A DNA stretch of 64,000 bases from Bauldia sp. (GTDB lineage: Bacteria > Pseudomonadota > Alphaproteobacteria > Rhizobiales > Kaistiaceae). The notes under the pieces are model-generated. The model did not search any database and had not been told where the DNA came from. It saw nothing but the letters and a program-made list of their open reading frames with translations. The stretch is taken from contig JANQRX010000010.1 in the NCBI GenBank assembly GCA_028284325.1, forward strand, positions 1 to 64,000, in the 5' to 3' direction. A program made the translations under genes and the position numbers. Below are positions 1 to 10,990 of the stretch, piece by piece (within the stretch, counting starts at the first letter, position 1; each line of letters starts with the position of its first letter).

Positions 1-828
1 CTCCGGGCGCTGGAGGAACGTTACGGTCTCGGGCAGCCGTTCGTCGTCCAATACTGGAAATGGATATCAGCCATCGTGATCAGCGGCGACTTCGGCCAAT
101 CGTTCCAATGGCGCCAGCCGGTCAGCACGCTGATCTGGGACCGTCTCGGCCTCACCCTAGTCATTTCGTTCGCGACGCTGATTGTCGTTTGGGCGGTGGC
201 GATCCCGATCGGCATCTACTCGGCGGTTCGTCGCTACTCCCTCGGCGACTATGCTGCGACCTTTATCGGTTTCATCGGACTTGCGATCCCGAATTTCCTG
301 TTGGCACTGGTTCTGATGTTCGTTTCGTTTCGCTACTTCGGCCAGAGTGTCGGCGGCCTCTTCTCGCCGGAGTTCGTCAACGCACCGTGGTCATGGGCGC
401 GCGTCGTCGACCTCCTGGCCCATCTTTGGGTGCCTGTCGTAGTCTTGGGCACAGCCGGAACGGCGGCGCTTATCCGCATCATGCGAGCCAACCTGCTCGA
501 CGAACTGAACAAGCCCTACGTTACGACCGCGCGCGCCTACGGCGTGCCGGAAGCCCGGCTGATTGCCAAGTATCCTGTACGTGTCGCGCTGAACCCATTC
601 GTCAGCACTGTCGGCTGGGTGTTGCCGACGCTGGTGTCCGGCGCAACGATCACAGCAATCGTCCTCAGCCTGCCGACGACGGGGCCGATGCTTCTGCAGG
701 CGCTTCTGTCGCAGGACATGTTTCTGGCGGGAAGCTTCGTCATGCTCCTGAGCGTCCTCACGGTGCTGGGCACCTTCATCTCCGACCTGCTCCTCGCGTG
801 GCTCGATCCCCGCATCAGGCTGCGTTGA
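1..828 (+). CDS. ABC transporter permease, DppB/OppB type (5' end outside window)
   Basis: Frame 1 is open from base 1; multi-TM sequence with the permease EAA-type loop (ARAYGVPEARLIAKYPVRVALNPF). Confidence 0.9.
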   Translation, partial: LRALEERYGLGQPFVVQYWKWISAIVISGDFGQSFQWRQPVSTLIWDRLGLTLVISFATLIVVWAVAIPIGIYSAVRRYSLGDYAATFIGFIGLAIPNFLLALVLMFVSFRYFGQSVGGLFSPEFVNAPWSWARVVDLLAHLWVPVVVLGTAGTAALIRIMRANLLDELNKPYVTTARAYGVPEARLIAKYPVRVALNPFVSTVGWVLPTLVSGATITAIVLSLPTTGPMLLQALLSQDMFLAGSFVMLLSVLTVLGTFISDLLLAWLDPRIRLR

Positions 829-829
829 C

Positions 830-1960
830 ATGGTTGCACAGGAACCAACCGTAGCCGGCGGCCCGGAGCACGCAGCGGTCGCCGGGCAATGGCGTTTGGT
901 CTGGTGGAAGTTCAGACGCCACCGACTCGCCATGGCGAGTGGCGTGGTCGTGCTGCTGATCTATCTCATCGCCGTCTTCGCTGAAGTCATTGCACCAGGC
1001 TTGCCCGGCAAGTTCAACGCCCGTTACACCTTCGCGCCGCCGCAGCCGCTCAGTTTTACCTACCGCGACGAGGCCGGCGCGCTGAGGTTCCAGCTTCACG
1101 TAAAGGGGTACAAGGTCGAAGTCGACCCGGTTGCGCTGCGTCGCACCTTCGTGGTCGACCCGTCCCAGCGCTATCCGGTCGGGTTCTTCGTGCACGGTGA
1201 CACCTACCGGCTTTGGGGTTTGTTCGCTACGGACCGTCATCTGATCGGCCCGCGAAATGCTGGCGATCCTTTCTTCCTCCTCGGCGCCGATCGACTCGGT
1301 CGGGACGTACTGTCGCGCGTCGTCTATGGAACCCGCGTGTCCATGTCGATCGGTTTGATCGGCGTAGCCGTCAGTCTCGTGCTCGGCATCATGCTCGGTG
1401 GTATCTCAGGCTATTACGGCGGCGCGATCGACGGCGCGATTCAGCGCACCATCGAGTTCATCATCTCCATCCCGACGATCCCCCTCTGGATGGGTCTCGC
1501 CGCCGCGATCCCCCCCGACCTCGAACCGCTAACCGTCTACTTCATCATCACCGTGATCATTTCGCTAATCGGGTGGACGGGGCTCGCGCGCGAGGTCCGC
1601 GGACGGTTCCTGTCGCTCAAATCCGAGGATTTTGTCGCAGCTGCACGCATCGACGGCACCTCGGAGATGAAGATTATCGTGAAGCACCTAGTGCCGGCGT
1701 TTGCCAGCCACATCATCGCGTCGGTGACTCTGGCGATACCCGCGATGATCATCGCCGAAACGTCCCTCAGTTTCCTCGGAATCGGGTTGCGGCCACCGGT
1801 CGTTAGCTGGGGTGTCCTACTGCAGGAGGCACAAAACATCCGCGCGGTGGCCACGGCGCCTTGGCTGCTCGCACCCGCTGTCCCTGTCATCACAGCGGTG
1901 CTGGCGCTGAACTTCCTGGGAGACGGTCTGCGCGACGCCGCGGATCCGTACAGCGAATGA
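830..1960 (+). CDS. ABC transporter permease, DppC/OppC type
   Basis: [25 protein letters not shown] and [20 protein letters not shown] motifs; follows the DppB-like gene directly. Confidence 0.92.
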   Translation: MVAQEPTVAGGPEHAAVAGQWRLVWWKFRRHRLAMASGVVVLLIYLIAVFAEVIAPGLPGKFNARYTFAPPQPLSFTYRDEAGALRFQLHVKGYKVEVDPVALRRTFVVDPSQRYPVGFFVHGDTYRLWGLFATDRHLIGPRNAGDPFFLLGADRLGRDVLSRVVYGTRVSMSIGLIGVAVSLVLGIMLGGISGYYGGAIDGAIQRTIEFIISIPTIPLWMGLAAAIPPDLEPLTVYFIITVIISLIGWTGLAREVRGRFLSLKSEDFVAAARIDGTSEMKIIVKHLVPAFASHIIASVTLAIPAMIIAETSLSFLGIGLRPPVVSWGVLLQEAQNIRAVATAPWLLAPAVPVITAVLALNFLGDGLRDAADPYSE

Positions 1961-4053
1961 GCACCGGCAACGACCCCTTGTTGCACGTGCGCGACCTCAA
2001 GACCGTATTTCGCGTGCCTGACGGCATCGTTGACGCAGTCGACGGCGTGGATTTCGATATTCGCAACGGCGAAATCGTGTGTCTGGTCGGCGAATCCGGC
2101 TGCGGCAAATCAATGACCGCGCATTCGATCCTGAAGATCCTGAACCCGCCCGGCGAGATAATCGGCGGCCGCATCGACCTTGCCGACGCCGCCGGCGGCA
2201 CGATCGACATTGCCGCAATGGATCCGTTCGGTCCCGATATCCAGAAGGTCCGCGGCAACCTCATCGCTATGATCTTCCAGGAGCCGATGACCTCCCTCAG
2301 CCCGGTTCATACGATCGGCAGCCAGATCGTCGAGAAGATCCTGCTGCACCATGTGATCACCACAGGCGAGGCAAAGGACCGCGCGATCGCCGCACTCGGC
2401 AGGGTCGGCATTCCGGACCCCGCGCGGCTCTTCGATGCCTACACTTTCCAGTTGTCCGGCGGAATGCGCCAACGCGCCATGATCGCGATGGCACTCGGGA
2501 TGCGTCCACGGCTGCTCATTGCCGACGAACCTACCACAGCGCTGGACGTGACGACGCAGGCGACGATCCTGGAACTGATACGCGACCTTCAGGCCGACAC
2601 AGGGATGTCGGTGCTGTTCATTACCCATGACCTCGGAGTCGTTGCCGAAATCGCCGACAGGGTCGCGGTGATGTATCTCGGGAAGATCGTGGAACATGGC
2701 ACGGTCGACCAGATCTTCAGCGAGCCGCGCCATCCCTACACCCGGGCGCTGCTGCACTCGTTGCCGGGCGGGGGCGGGCCGCGGCGGCGTCTGCATTCCA
2801 TTCGGGGCGGCATTCCGAGCCCGTTCAACCGGCCGGGTGGGTGCACCTTTCATCCACGGTGCGAGGCCTTCTTGCCCGGCGTCTGCGACGCGCAGATACC
2901 TGAACCGATCGTGTCGCCTGACGGTCGCCAGGTGCGCTGTCATGTTTACGACGCCGACAGCCCATCCCCCGCCCTGTCCTCCCCTTCGCCGGAACCGATT
3001 TCGCAGGAACCGGCACCGGCCGCGGGGCGCGCCGAACGCCGCGAGGCGCAGAGCGAGACTCCGCTCCTTGAGGTGAATGGCCTCAAAATGCACTTCCCCA
3101 TCTACGGAGGTATTCTGCGGCGAACCGTCGGCCAGGTTCTCGCCGTGGACGATGTCAGCTTCACGCTGTCGGCGGGTCAGACGTTGGCGATCGTCGGGGA
3201 ATCTGGGTGCGGCAAGACCACGCTCGGCCGCTGCATTCAGCGGATACATCGGCCGACGGCCGGCGAGATTCGCTACCGGACGGACGGCAACGAGACGGTC
3301 GATATCGCGACCTTGCCGCGTCGCGAGCTCGTCCCACTGTGGCGCGATATCCGCATGATCTTTCAGGATCCCCATGGCTCGCTCAACGCCCGCTTGCCCG
3401 TTCTTGAGATCGTTGGCGAATCCCTTCGCAACACCGGTGTTTCAGGCTCGGAGCTGCAGGACAGAGTGGCCGGCCTGCTTGAACGTGTCGGCCTGCGGCC
3501 GGAGTACATGCGCCGATATCCGCATTCCTTCTCGGGCGGCGAGCGCCAGCGCATCAGTATCGCCAGGGCGCTGGCGGTGCGGCCCCGGATCATCGTGGCG
3601 GACGAACCCGTGTCGGCACTGGATGTCTCGGTGCAGGCACAGACCCTCAACCTGCTCGCCGACCTGCAGGACGAATATGGCCTCGCCTACATCTTCATCT
3701 CCCACGACCTCAGCGTCGTCCGCCACATCGCAGACCGGATCGCGGTCATGTATGTCGGCAGGCTGGTGGAGATCGGCGAGACAGAAACCGTATACGGCAG
3801 TCCGCGCCATCCCTATACCGAGGCGTTACTATCGGCGGCGCCCGTGCCCGACCCGCGGGCACGCACGGGGGCCAACCGCATCCGGTTGGAGGGCGACGTT
3901 GCCGACCCGGCGAAGCGGCCCGACGGCTGCGCGTTCCATCCGCGATGCCAGTATGCGCAGCCGCGCTGTGGCAACGAAGCGCCCCCGCTCGCGGATGGCT
4001 CACATCGCGCCGCCTGTCACTTCGCCGATGAACTAGCACTGTCCGGTCGTTGA
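1957..4053 (+). CDS. Dipeptide/oligopeptide ABC transporter ATP-binding protein, DppD-DppF fusion with two nucleotide-binding domains
   Basis: Two Walker A motifs ([20 protein letters not shown]), two signature motifs ([16 protein letters not shown]), two C-terminal oligopeptide-transporter Cys motifs; ATGA overlap with the upstream stop. Confidence 0.93.
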   Translation: MSTGNDPLLHVRDLKTVFRVPDGIVDAVDGVDFDIRNGEIVCLVGESGCGKSMTAHSILKILNPPGEIIGGRIDLADAAGGTIDIAAMDPFGPDIQKVRGNLIAMIFQEPMTSLSPVHTIGSQIVEKILLHHVITTGEAKDRAIAALGRVGIPDPARLFDAYTFQLSGGMRQRAMIAMALGMRPRLLIADEPTTALDVTTQATILELIRDLQADTGMSVLFITHDLGVVAEIADRVAVMYLGKIVEHGTVDQIFSEPRHPYTRALLHSLPGGGGPRRRLHSIRGGIPSPFNRPGGCTFHPRCEAFLPGVCDAQIPEPIVSPDGRQVRCHVYDADSPSPALSSPSPEPISQEPAPAAGRAERREAQSETPLLEVNGLKMHFPIYGGILRRTVGQVLAVDDVSFTLSAGQTLAIVGESGCGKTTLGRCIQRIHRPTAGEIRYRTDGNETVDIATLPRRELVPLWRDIRMIFQDPHGSLNARLPVLEIVGESLRNTGVSGSELQDRVAGLLERVGLRPEYMRRYPHSFSGGERQRISIARALAVRPRIIVADEPVSALDVSVQAQTLNLLADLQDEYGLAYIFISHDLSVVRHIADRIAVMYVGRLVEIGETETVYGSPRHPYTEALLSAAPVPDPRARTGANRIRLEGDVADPAKRPDGCAFHPRCQYAQPRCGNEAPPLADGSHRAACHFADELALSGR

Positions 4054-4250
4054 CACATCGCCGCACGGGGGAGCGGGCGACTCCGTCTCGCCACACGTGG
4101 CGGCGAGCGAGGCTACAACAGATACGGCGTCCCGCGGCTCGATGGTATCCGGTTACGACCGTCAGCGGGATTGGTGCCGTCACGATTCATCGTGCCCCAT
4201 CCGTTCATCACGGCTTCTGTGCACCACCGAGGACAGACCGCAAGGTCTTA

Positions 4251-4278
4251 GAAAATCGCCCTGGTTGGGGCGATTTTC
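4251..4278 (+). terminator. Hairpin gaaaatcgcc-N8-ggcgattttc downstream of the dpp-like operon
   Basis: Perfect 10-bp inverted repeat with A/T-rich base and T run. Confidence 0.7.
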
Positions 4279-4408
4279 TGCATCTGTCGAATTCGAAGAT
4301 TCCGAGACCTCCCAGGACACTCGAACTCTCGGCACAACAACCTCTGATCGTCGAGACGCGCACGCTACGCGTACAATCGCCCCGTCGATCATTTATACTT
4401 CGACCATG

Positions 4409-4425
4409 CCAGGGGCGGAATCGAA
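4409..4425. repeat. att-like repeat (tRNA-Phe 3'-end core), left boundary of element E1
   Basis: ccaggggcggaatcgaa, identical to the tRNA-Phe 3' region at 62235-62251. Confidence 0.8.
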
Positions 4426-4479
4426 GAATTGATCTAAATATTTGATGTAAATGGATATTTCATCCACATGATTTTCTCA

Positions 4480-4528
4480 TACCCCCGAAAATACCCCCAC
4501 GGTCGGGGTGCAATGGTGGTTCGATTCC
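4480..4528. repeat. Element left-end module: two tacccc repeats plus inverted T-arm motif ggtggttcgattcc
   Basis: tacccccgaaaatacccccac (4480-4500) and ggtggttcgattcc (4515-4528); same layout at 15351-15398 and 35197-35244. Confidence 0.65.
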
Positions 4529-4751
4529 CGATGTCGAGCGCAAATTGACTTCGACTGGTGCAGTCGGCGGAGGAGACGACTTGTTACACGTCAGTCTGCG
4601 CAGTGAACCCAACTTGGTTGCTTCAAGCTCACCCGCGGAAGGCCGGCGCCGGCGAGAACCGTGTGCTTTCTGTGGGAGAACTCGGCCGCCTCGAATCTCG
4701 CCAGGCGAGCCCGCGTTCCGGCGAGATCGCTGCCGGGTCAGGCGCGAGCCG

Positions 4752-5675
4752 CTATGCGCCGCTACTGTCGAGTCGCTGCAGAAGCGGAAGCACCAGTTCC
4801 AGGAACTCTTCACTCCCGCACGCAAATCGCAGTTTGTCATCGAGCCCGATCCGATCCCATTCGATCGTGTCGGACCGTCCCAGCTTCTCTAGTATGGGTA
4901 ATCCAGCCATGACGTCCCAGGTTGAATCTCCCAACGCTACGTAGCCATCTGTTTCGCCCGTGGCCACCTCCACGATCGAAATTGCCGATGATCCGCAGCA
5001 TCGAAAATTGATCCGCAGGTCGTCGGATATGAACCGCACGACCTCGAGGCGGTCCTTTGTTGCCGTCGAAGGGTGCAGGCCGATTCCTGTCGAGCCGCAC
5101 GACATGTTGAACGCCGGCAATGGAGCCAATGGCTCGCGGTTCAACCGAGCTTCAATCGTCCCACCGCCGGTCAACAGCAGATTGCGGACAGGAGCGTAGA
5201 TTACTCCGAACTTCGGTCGACGGTCCTCGTAAAGACCAATCGAGACGGCCCAGTTTTGACCTCCGCGAACGAAGTTGAACGTTCCATCAATCGGATCAAT
5301 AACCCAAACCCGTCCGGAAGCGCCGGTGACGTCGCCGCCTTCCTCGCCGTAGATGCCGTCGTTCGGAAAGGCAGCGCGGAGCCGAGTGACAACGAATCTC
5401 TCAACCTCGGCGTCGGCAATGGTCACAAGATCAAGATGGCCCTTTTGCTCGACCGATAGGCTCGCCAGGGATCGGAAATGTGCGAGCGCAATCTCGCCCG
5501 CTCTGAAGGCAATCTCCTCGACCTGCGGAACCATGTCGCTGTCGGGCAGTGGAAACCCGTCCACATCAATCGCCACGCCAACCGCCTTTGATGCCACTGC
5601 CGGCCGTGTTGCCGTCGTGCTCGGCGGGCGAGCCTCGCGAGATGACGACGCCTGACGCATGGCTTCGCCATACAT
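4752..5675 (-). CDS. Inositol monophosphatase family protein (start uncertain; internal ATG near 5534 also possible)
   Basis: Motifs GEEGG, WVIDPIDGTFNFVRG and STWDVMAGLPIL typical of the IMPase superfamily. Confidence 0.88.
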   Translation of the reverse strand: MYGEAMRQASSSREARPPSTTATRPAVASKAVGVAIDVDGFPLPDSDMVPQVEEIAFRAGEIALAHFRSLASLSVEQKGHLDLVTIADAEVERFVVTRLRAAFPNDGIYGEEGGDVTGASGRVWVIDPIDGTFNFVRGGQNWAVSIGLYEDRRPKFGVIYAPVRNLLLTGGGTIEARLNREPLAPLPAFNMSCGSTGIGLHPSTATKDRLEVVRFISDDLRINFRCCGSSAISIVEVATGETDGYVALGDSTWDVMAGLPILEKLGRSDTIEWDRIGLDDKLRFACGSEEFLELVLPLLQRLDSSGA

Positions 5676-5761
5676 ACTTCGTCTGCGGCACTACCGGCAC
5701 AAGGCTCACCACTCCAACAACATCAACGACCAGGCGACCGATCGACAACGGTCGCTCCCAC

Positions 5762-6589
5762 TCAATCGCCCGAATTGAGGCCCACGACCGCGAGCCCACA
5801 ATCAGTCACGCATTCTTTGGTCCACGCGACGTCGTCGCAGACCAACATGTCGATCAGTCCAGCACGTAAGTACGCTCGCAGCTCGTCGTGGTAATCGGCG
5901 CCATACTTGCGGCGAAGAGCGAAGTACTCTGGCCGGGGCAGGTAGTGGCTCACCCCCACGCCGGCTCGGTGAAGGCCATCCGCAACATCCGGTGCGAACT
6001 GCGGATAGTCGGTATTCATCATGTCCATATTTGCCGACCGTGCCGCGGCGGCCGGATCGGCAAGGCGGTGGTAGTTGATGCCCATGGTTCTTGCTTGAGG
6101 GGCGACACTCTTGATGGCGCGCAGAACGACATGATCGAAGGAGCTGATCAGTGCGCGCCCGAACATGTCGGTGTGTTCAAGCAGCCTCACGACATTTTCG
6201 AGATGCGCGGTGCCCTCAAGTCGGTCCTTGATCTCGACGATCAGCCCCAGACCAAGATCGCGGCAGTACCCGAGGACATCTTCGAATGCCTCGATAGGCT
6301 GCCCTTCGATATCGGCGCCGTCGCGGGCCTTGGTCCGAACGCCGGAGATCTGGTCATAGTCCAACTGCGAAATAAGACCGGTACCCGTCGAGGCGTTGTC
6401 GAGAATGTCGTCATGGAAGACAACGAGGCGTTTGTCCCGTGTCATTCGTAGATCGATCTCACAAAGCGACGCACCAAGCTCCGCGGCCCGGCGAAGGGCC
6501 GGACGCGTGTTCTCATGTCCGTCGATGATGTGACCGCGATGTCCGCACACCAGAATCTGACCGGAAAGAGAAGGAAGAAGACTGAACAT
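5762..6589 (-). CDS. Glycerophosphodiester phosphodiesterase (GDPD/UgpQ family)
   Basis: GHRGHIIDGHENTRPALRRAAELGASLCEIDLRMTRDKRLVVFHDD; start taken at ATG 6589. Confidence 0.9.
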   Translation of the reverse strand: MFSLLPSLSGQILVCGHRGHIIDGHENTRPALRRAAELGASLCEIDLRMTRDKRLVVFHDDILDNASTGTGLISQLDYDQISGVRTKARDGADIEGQPIEAFEDVLGYCRDLGLGLIVEIKDRLEGTAHLENVVRLLEHTDMFGRALISSFDHVVLRAIKSVAPQARTMGINYHRLADPAAAARSANMDMMNTDYPQFAPDVADGLHRAGVGVSHYLPRPEYFALRRKYGADYHDELRAYLRAGLIDMLVCDDVAWTKECVTDCGLAVVGLNSGD

Positions 6590-6645
6590 GGGTGCCGTGG
6601 GTGAGGGGCCGCGTGTTGTTGGTCGAAGTGACACCGAGGAGCCGG

Positions 6646-7467
6646 TTACTTCAGACCGCTTCTCGCGATGCCGGCGATGAACTGCTTCTGAAGAACAACG
6701 AAAATGATGATCATCGGCAGCGCCGACATGACGCCCGCCGCCATGACGACATTCCAATCGGTAATGTACTCGCCTCGAAGCAGGGCAAGGCCAGGACCAA
6801 GGGTGAACTTGTCAGCCGATCGGTTGACGACAATTGGCCATAACAGTTCTTTCCATTCGAACAGCACCGTGAGGATTGCGAGCGACAGGACCCCGCTGCG
6901 CGCGACAGGCACAACAATTGTCGCAAGAATTCGCACGTGGGACGCCCCATCCATGCGCGACGCTTCGATCAACTCACGCGGCACACCGCGGAAGAACTGA
7001 TAGAGCAGGAATACCCCGAACACATCGAATATGGAGGGCAGGACGAGCGCCGTGAGCGTGTCGGTCAGACGCATCGCCGAAATAATCGCGAAATTCGGAA
7101 TGATGAAGATGTCGCCCGGCACCATGAGCAACGCCAGTATGACAATCAGAATGATGCCGCTGCCGGGAACTTTGATGACCGCCAGAGCATAGGCGGCCAT
7201 CGAACAGATAATGATCGTGAATACCGCCCGCGCGAGCGAGACGATGACGGTATTCAACAACAATGCGCCAAACGGGATCCGGTTCAGCACCTCCTGAGCG
7301 CCTTCAAGCGTCGGCGGCGATGGGATGACGTTTGGAGGCACAAGCAGAGTCTGGCTCGTGGTCATCAGACCCGTTGCAACCATCCAGGCAAACGGAATGA
7401 CAATCACCAGGCCGACGATGAAGACCGTGGCATAGGTCCACCAGCTCACCCGGTACTGCATCTCCAT
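6646..7467 (-). CDS. Carbohydrate ABC transporter permease (UgpE/MalG type)
   Basis: MalG-type TM pattern and EAA loop (PRELIEASRMDGASHVRILATIVVPVARSG). Confidence 0.9.
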   Translation of the reverse strand: MEMQYRVSWWTYATVFIVGLVIVIPFAWMVATGLMTTSQTLLVPPNVIPSPPTLEGAQEVLNRIPFGALLLNTVIVSLARAVFTIIICSMAAYALAVIKVPGSGIILIVILALLMVPGDIFIIPNFAIISAMRLTDTLTALVLPSIFDVFGVFLLYQFFRGVPRELIEASRMDGASHVRILATIVVPVARSGVLSLAILTVLFEWKELLWPIVVNRSADKFTLGPGLALLRGEYITDWNVVMAAGVMSALPMIIIFVVLQKQFIAGIARSGLK

Positions 7468-8432
7468 CAGCCGTCTTCCCCGTAGTGCACGAACCGCCGC
7501 TGCACGCGCAGCAGACCGAGCGACACGACCAGGATGACCACGAGCAGGAACAGCGATACCGCGGCTGCGTAGCCGCGCTGGCCAATGGCGAAGAAGCCGA
7601 TGTAGAAATAGTAGTATACTAACGTAAATCCGTAATTAAGTGACACTGATTGGTCTATCGGTGGTAGCAATACATAAACAACATCAAATAATTTAAGTGC
7701 GCCAATCGCCGTTGTTATAATGACGAAGAACAAAGATGGCGTCAGAAGTGGCAGGGTGATCGAGAAGAAGCGTTGGACGGGGCCAGCGCCGTCCAGCGTG
7801 GCCGCTTCGTACAGGTCTCGAGAAATGTCCTGCATGCCGGCGTAAAGGATGATGGTCGGCACGCTGAACGAAAGATAGATCACCAGTAGAGAGACCACCG
7901 TCGTGACCCCGGCGGCACTACCAAGCCAACTGATCGGCGAGGTCCCCATCGCCTGGAGCGCGGCGTTGACGATCCCGTACTGTGTTTGAAACATCCACGC
8001 AAAGACGAGGATAAGTGCCGTTGGCAGGCAGACCGCCGGCAGAAAGACGATCGCCCGAAACACCGTCTCACCCCGGAAACGATGTTGCATCAGCAACGCC
8101 ATGAGCATCGAAACCACGACAACACCTGGGACGGCAATCGCGGCAAACTTCAGTGTGTTGCCCAGTGCAAGCCAAACCTGGCTGTCCGAGATCAACTTCT
8201 CGTAGTTATCGAAACCGGTGAATCTCGGCGCGCCGAATGCGCCCGCATTCATGAACGAAAGCCAGACGTTGTAGCCGAACCCATAGAAGCGGAAGACGGC
8301 AAGTCCGCCGAAGAACGGCAGCAAGAACAGATACCCGACAATGGCCTCCCGCTGCGCAAGGGTGCGCGGCGCAAACGCGCCGCGCACCCCCTTCAGAAGG
8401 CTACCGAAGCTATTGGCGGTCGTGTCGGTCAA
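7467..8432 (-). CDS. Carbohydrate ABC transporter permease (UgpA/MalF type)
   Basis: EAA loop SRDLYEAATLDGAGPVQRFFSITLPLLTPSLFF; overlaps the downstream permease start. Confidence 0.9.
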   Translation of the reverse strand: MTDTTANSFGSLLKGVRGAFAPRTLAQREAIVGYLFLLPFFGGLAVFRFYGFGYNVWLSFMNAGAFGAPRFTGFDNYEKLISDSQVWLALGNTLKFAAIAVPGVVVVSMLMALLMQHRFRGETVFRAIVFLPAVCLPTALILVFAWMFQTQYGIVNAALQAMGTSPISWLGSAAGVTTVVSLLVIYLSFSVPTIILYAGMQDISRDLYEAATLDGAGPVQRFFSITLPLLTPSLFFVIITTAIGALKLFDVVYVLLPPIDQSVSLNYGFTLVYYYFYIGFFAIGQRGYAAAVSLFLLVVILVVSLGLLRVQRRFVHYGEDG

Positions 8433-9685
8433 CGCAGCGATTCTGTGTTGATTTCGTCGATCATCCTTGCCGCCTCGGCCGCGGAGATCCGGCCGTCGTA
8501 GAAGTCGGTCATCACCGAGCTGTTGATCTGCTGCTGACCCAGGATGACCTTGGGGAAGGCGGTCGTCGTCCGCGGGTAGGGCTGTTGAGCCGCCAACGCT
8601 TCCTCAAGCCCAACCAGCGCCGAGTTGGCTTCCACAAAGGCCGCCAGGGTTTCGGGAGCTTTGTTGGCCGGAAGGCCGGCGCCGCCCTGGGCGTGGAGAA
8701 CCGCGCCTTCGTCAGACGTCAGGAACTTGATCAGCTCCCAAGACTCTTCCTTATGTTGTGAATTGGCATTCATCACGTAAGAAAGACCATTGGTATCGGT
8801 CGCCCAGGCACCGTCGACAGCCGGAAGATGTAAGACATGGAACGTGCCGTCGGGTACGTCGGCCTTGGACAGCAGGCTAAGATTCCACGACGGAATTTCC
8901 GCAATCGCCACGGTTCCGGAGATCAACGCATTGACCGGATTCAGGTCCGCGGAATCGGACACCTTGGTGATCAAGCCGTCGTCCTGCAGGTTCCTGATCA
9001 TGTCCAGGGCCTTGATGCCGGCGTCCGTCGACATCGTCCCCATGTTGTCTTTGATGACGGTTCCGCCCATCGAGTGCACAAGGCTCGCAACGCCGTTGTT
9101 CCAGTTGTAGTAGTAGTAAAGCGGAATGATCGCGTCGTCGTTCTGCGCGGCTTTGATGTCGCCGGCGATCCGAACCATGTCATCCCAGGTCCAGTCGGCA
9201 GTGGGTGGAGTCACGCCCAACTCGGAAAAGACGTTGGCGTTGTAGACCATCGTCCATGCATCGAAATCCTTCGGGATTCCATACTGCTCGCCGTCAAAAT
9301 TGTAGAGCTCGGTGATGGTCGGGTTGTATTCATCGAGCGACACGCTGTCCCTGGCGATGAAGTCGTCCAGCGACTCCAGAGCGCTACCCGCGACATAAAA
9401 TGAAGCCCGGGAACTCTGCCACATCACATCTGGACCTTCGCCAGCACTGAGGGCAGCGTCAAGTTTGGGGTAGTACTGATCCCGAGGCGCGAGTTCGAGG
9501 GACACGTCAATACTGGGGTTGGCGGCCTCGAATGCATCGATGGCAAGTTGCACGCCATCCTTTTGCGCCGGGTCCCAGATCATCACGCTGATGCTGACGT
9601 CCTCGGCGAGAGCGACTTGTGTGCCCACAGCAGCCGTCAACGCAAATGCCGCGCCGGCCACGAGGCTTGTTCGATGGGTGAGCAT
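8429..9685 (-). CDS. Carbohydrate ABC transporter extracellular solute-binding protein
   Basis: Signal peptide followed by SBP family 1 features (GEGPDVMWQSS, YGIPKDFDAWTMVYN). Confidence 0.9.
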   Translation of the reverse strand: MLTHRTSLVAGAAFALTAAVGTQVALAEDVSISVMIWDPAQKDGVQLAIDAFEAANPSIDVSLELAPRDQYYPKLDAALSAGEGPDVMWQSSRASFYVAGSALESLDDFIARDSVSLDEYNPTITELYNFDGEQYGIPKDFDAWTMVYNANVFSELGVTPPTADWTWDDMVRIAGDIKAAQNDDAIIPLYYYYNWNNGVASLVHSMGGTVIKDNMGTMSTDAGIKALDMIRNLQDDGLITKVSDSADLNPVNALISGTVAIAEIPSWNLSLLSKADVPDGTFHVLHLPAVDGAWATDTNGLSYVMNANSQHKEESWELIKFLTSDEGAVLHAQGGAGLPANKAPETLAAFVEANSALVGLEEALAAQQPYPRTTTAFPKVILGQQQINSSVMTDFYDGRISAAEAARMIDEINTESLR

Positions 9686-9741
9686 TTTCGTTTCTCCGTG
9701 ATTTCCTGTTGGTGGTGAATTTCGCTGCGGGTCATCGAGCG

Positions 9742-10554
9742 CTAGTTCGCGATGACGAACCTCCTCCGCAGTCTTTCGGGCGCGCCGTCAACGATGCTTC
9801 GGGCGCCGACATCGGTGACGATCGCACCGACGTCCTCGATCTTCGTGGTCACCGAAAAGCTAGACTTCGTTAGCTTCGAATGGTCTGCCACCACGATGAC
9901 TTGGCCAGACACTTCGATCATCGCTTGCTGAATGCTCGCGTTCACCGGGGATCCGGTGAAGATCAATCCTCGGTCCAGATCGATCGCAGCCGCATTGAGA
10001 ATGAGTTTGTCGACGCTGAACTGGCGGATGAAATTCTCAGCTAGCGGGCCTCGGAAGGAACGGTTGATCTCGGCATATTCGCCGCCCACCGAATAGACGT
10101 TGTGGGCGTTTCCCCGAATGAGCTCGGCGATGATGTCGACGCCGTTCGATATGAAAGTCAGGCTCTCTCGCCCCGCGAGCCGCCTCGCCACTTCGAGAGC
10201 CGTTGTCCCGGCATCAAGAAGGACGGTGTCGCCGTCGGCGACCATGGCTGCCGTGGCCTCGGCTATGGCCACCTTCTGAGCCAAGTTGGATACGGCCCGG
10301 TCCGCATTGGCAGGGTCGAGCGCAACCTGATTGACGCTCACCGCACCGCCATGGGTCCGACGAATCCGGCCAGCGTCGTCGAGGTCACCAAGGTCGCGCC
10401 GAATGGTCGCAACGGACACGTCGAGGCGCTCGGTGAGCGTGCGGATATCGAGGAAAAGCTCTTCTCTCAGCAATTCCACGATTCGCTCCTGACGAGCCTC
10501 AGTGGTTTGAAGCAAGGTCTTCCCCTTCACGTCAGAATGACGTATATCGCTCAT
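9742..10554 (-). CDS. DeoR/GlpR family transcriptional regulator
   Basis: RQERIVELLREELFLDIRTLTERLDVSVATIRRDLGDLDDAGRIRRTHGGA; C-terminal DeoR sensor pattern (LLDAGTTALEVAR). Confidence 0.92.
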   Translation of the reverse strand: MSDIRHSDVKGKTLLQTTEARQERIVELLREELFLDIRTLTERLDVSVATIRRDLGDLDDAGRIRRTHGGAVSVNQVALDPANADRAVSNLAQKVAIAEATAAMVADGDTVLLDAGTTALEVARRLAGRESLTFISNGVDIIAELIRGNAHNVYSVGGEYAEINRSFRGPLAENFIRQFSVDKLILNAAAIDLDRGLIFTGSPVNASIQQAMIEVSGQVIVVADHSKLTKSSFSVTTKIEDVGAIVTDVGARSIVDGAPERLRRRFVIAN

Positions 10555-10990
10555 AGCGAGCGATAAGCATCAGAGTCAAGCGAATTCAGTGTCACATTTT
10601 TATGATGTTATTACAAACGGTTGAGAGCAGATCATCCAATCCGAGTAGGATTGACTTGTTTGCTCAATGGGTTAAATGAGATGAATATGAGCGAAAACGA
10701 TCATACGGCGTTGACGCCGCAGGGCCCGCTGATGGTGCGATTGAGGCCAATTGACGGGGCGCTCGACCTTGTCGTTAGCGCGGACGCAGCGCATCCGGGG
10801 GCAGGGCACATCGTTCGGCTCAGTCGAGATCAACCCGCTGGTCGCCGACGGCAATGGCTCGAAGGTTGGCGTCAGATCCTCCCTCCAGGCGTCCGCGATC
10901 TGTTCGGGCTCAAGGGCGATGTGCTGCGTGCTCACGCGGGCCTACATCGCGACGCCTGCATCACTGGTGCAGTCAGATAGGGGCAGAACG

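Noticed and set aside
2110-3375. Long antisense ORF (421 aa) opposite the DppDF gene
   Set aside because: Shadow ORF in high-GC DNA; the plus strand has unambiguous duplicated ABC ATPase motifs.
10621-10980. ORFs upstream of the UgpC-like gene, one containing [15 protein letters not shown]
   Set aside because: Phrase faintly recalls ATP-grasp/CoA-ligase sequences, but too short and frame-inconsistent to call.
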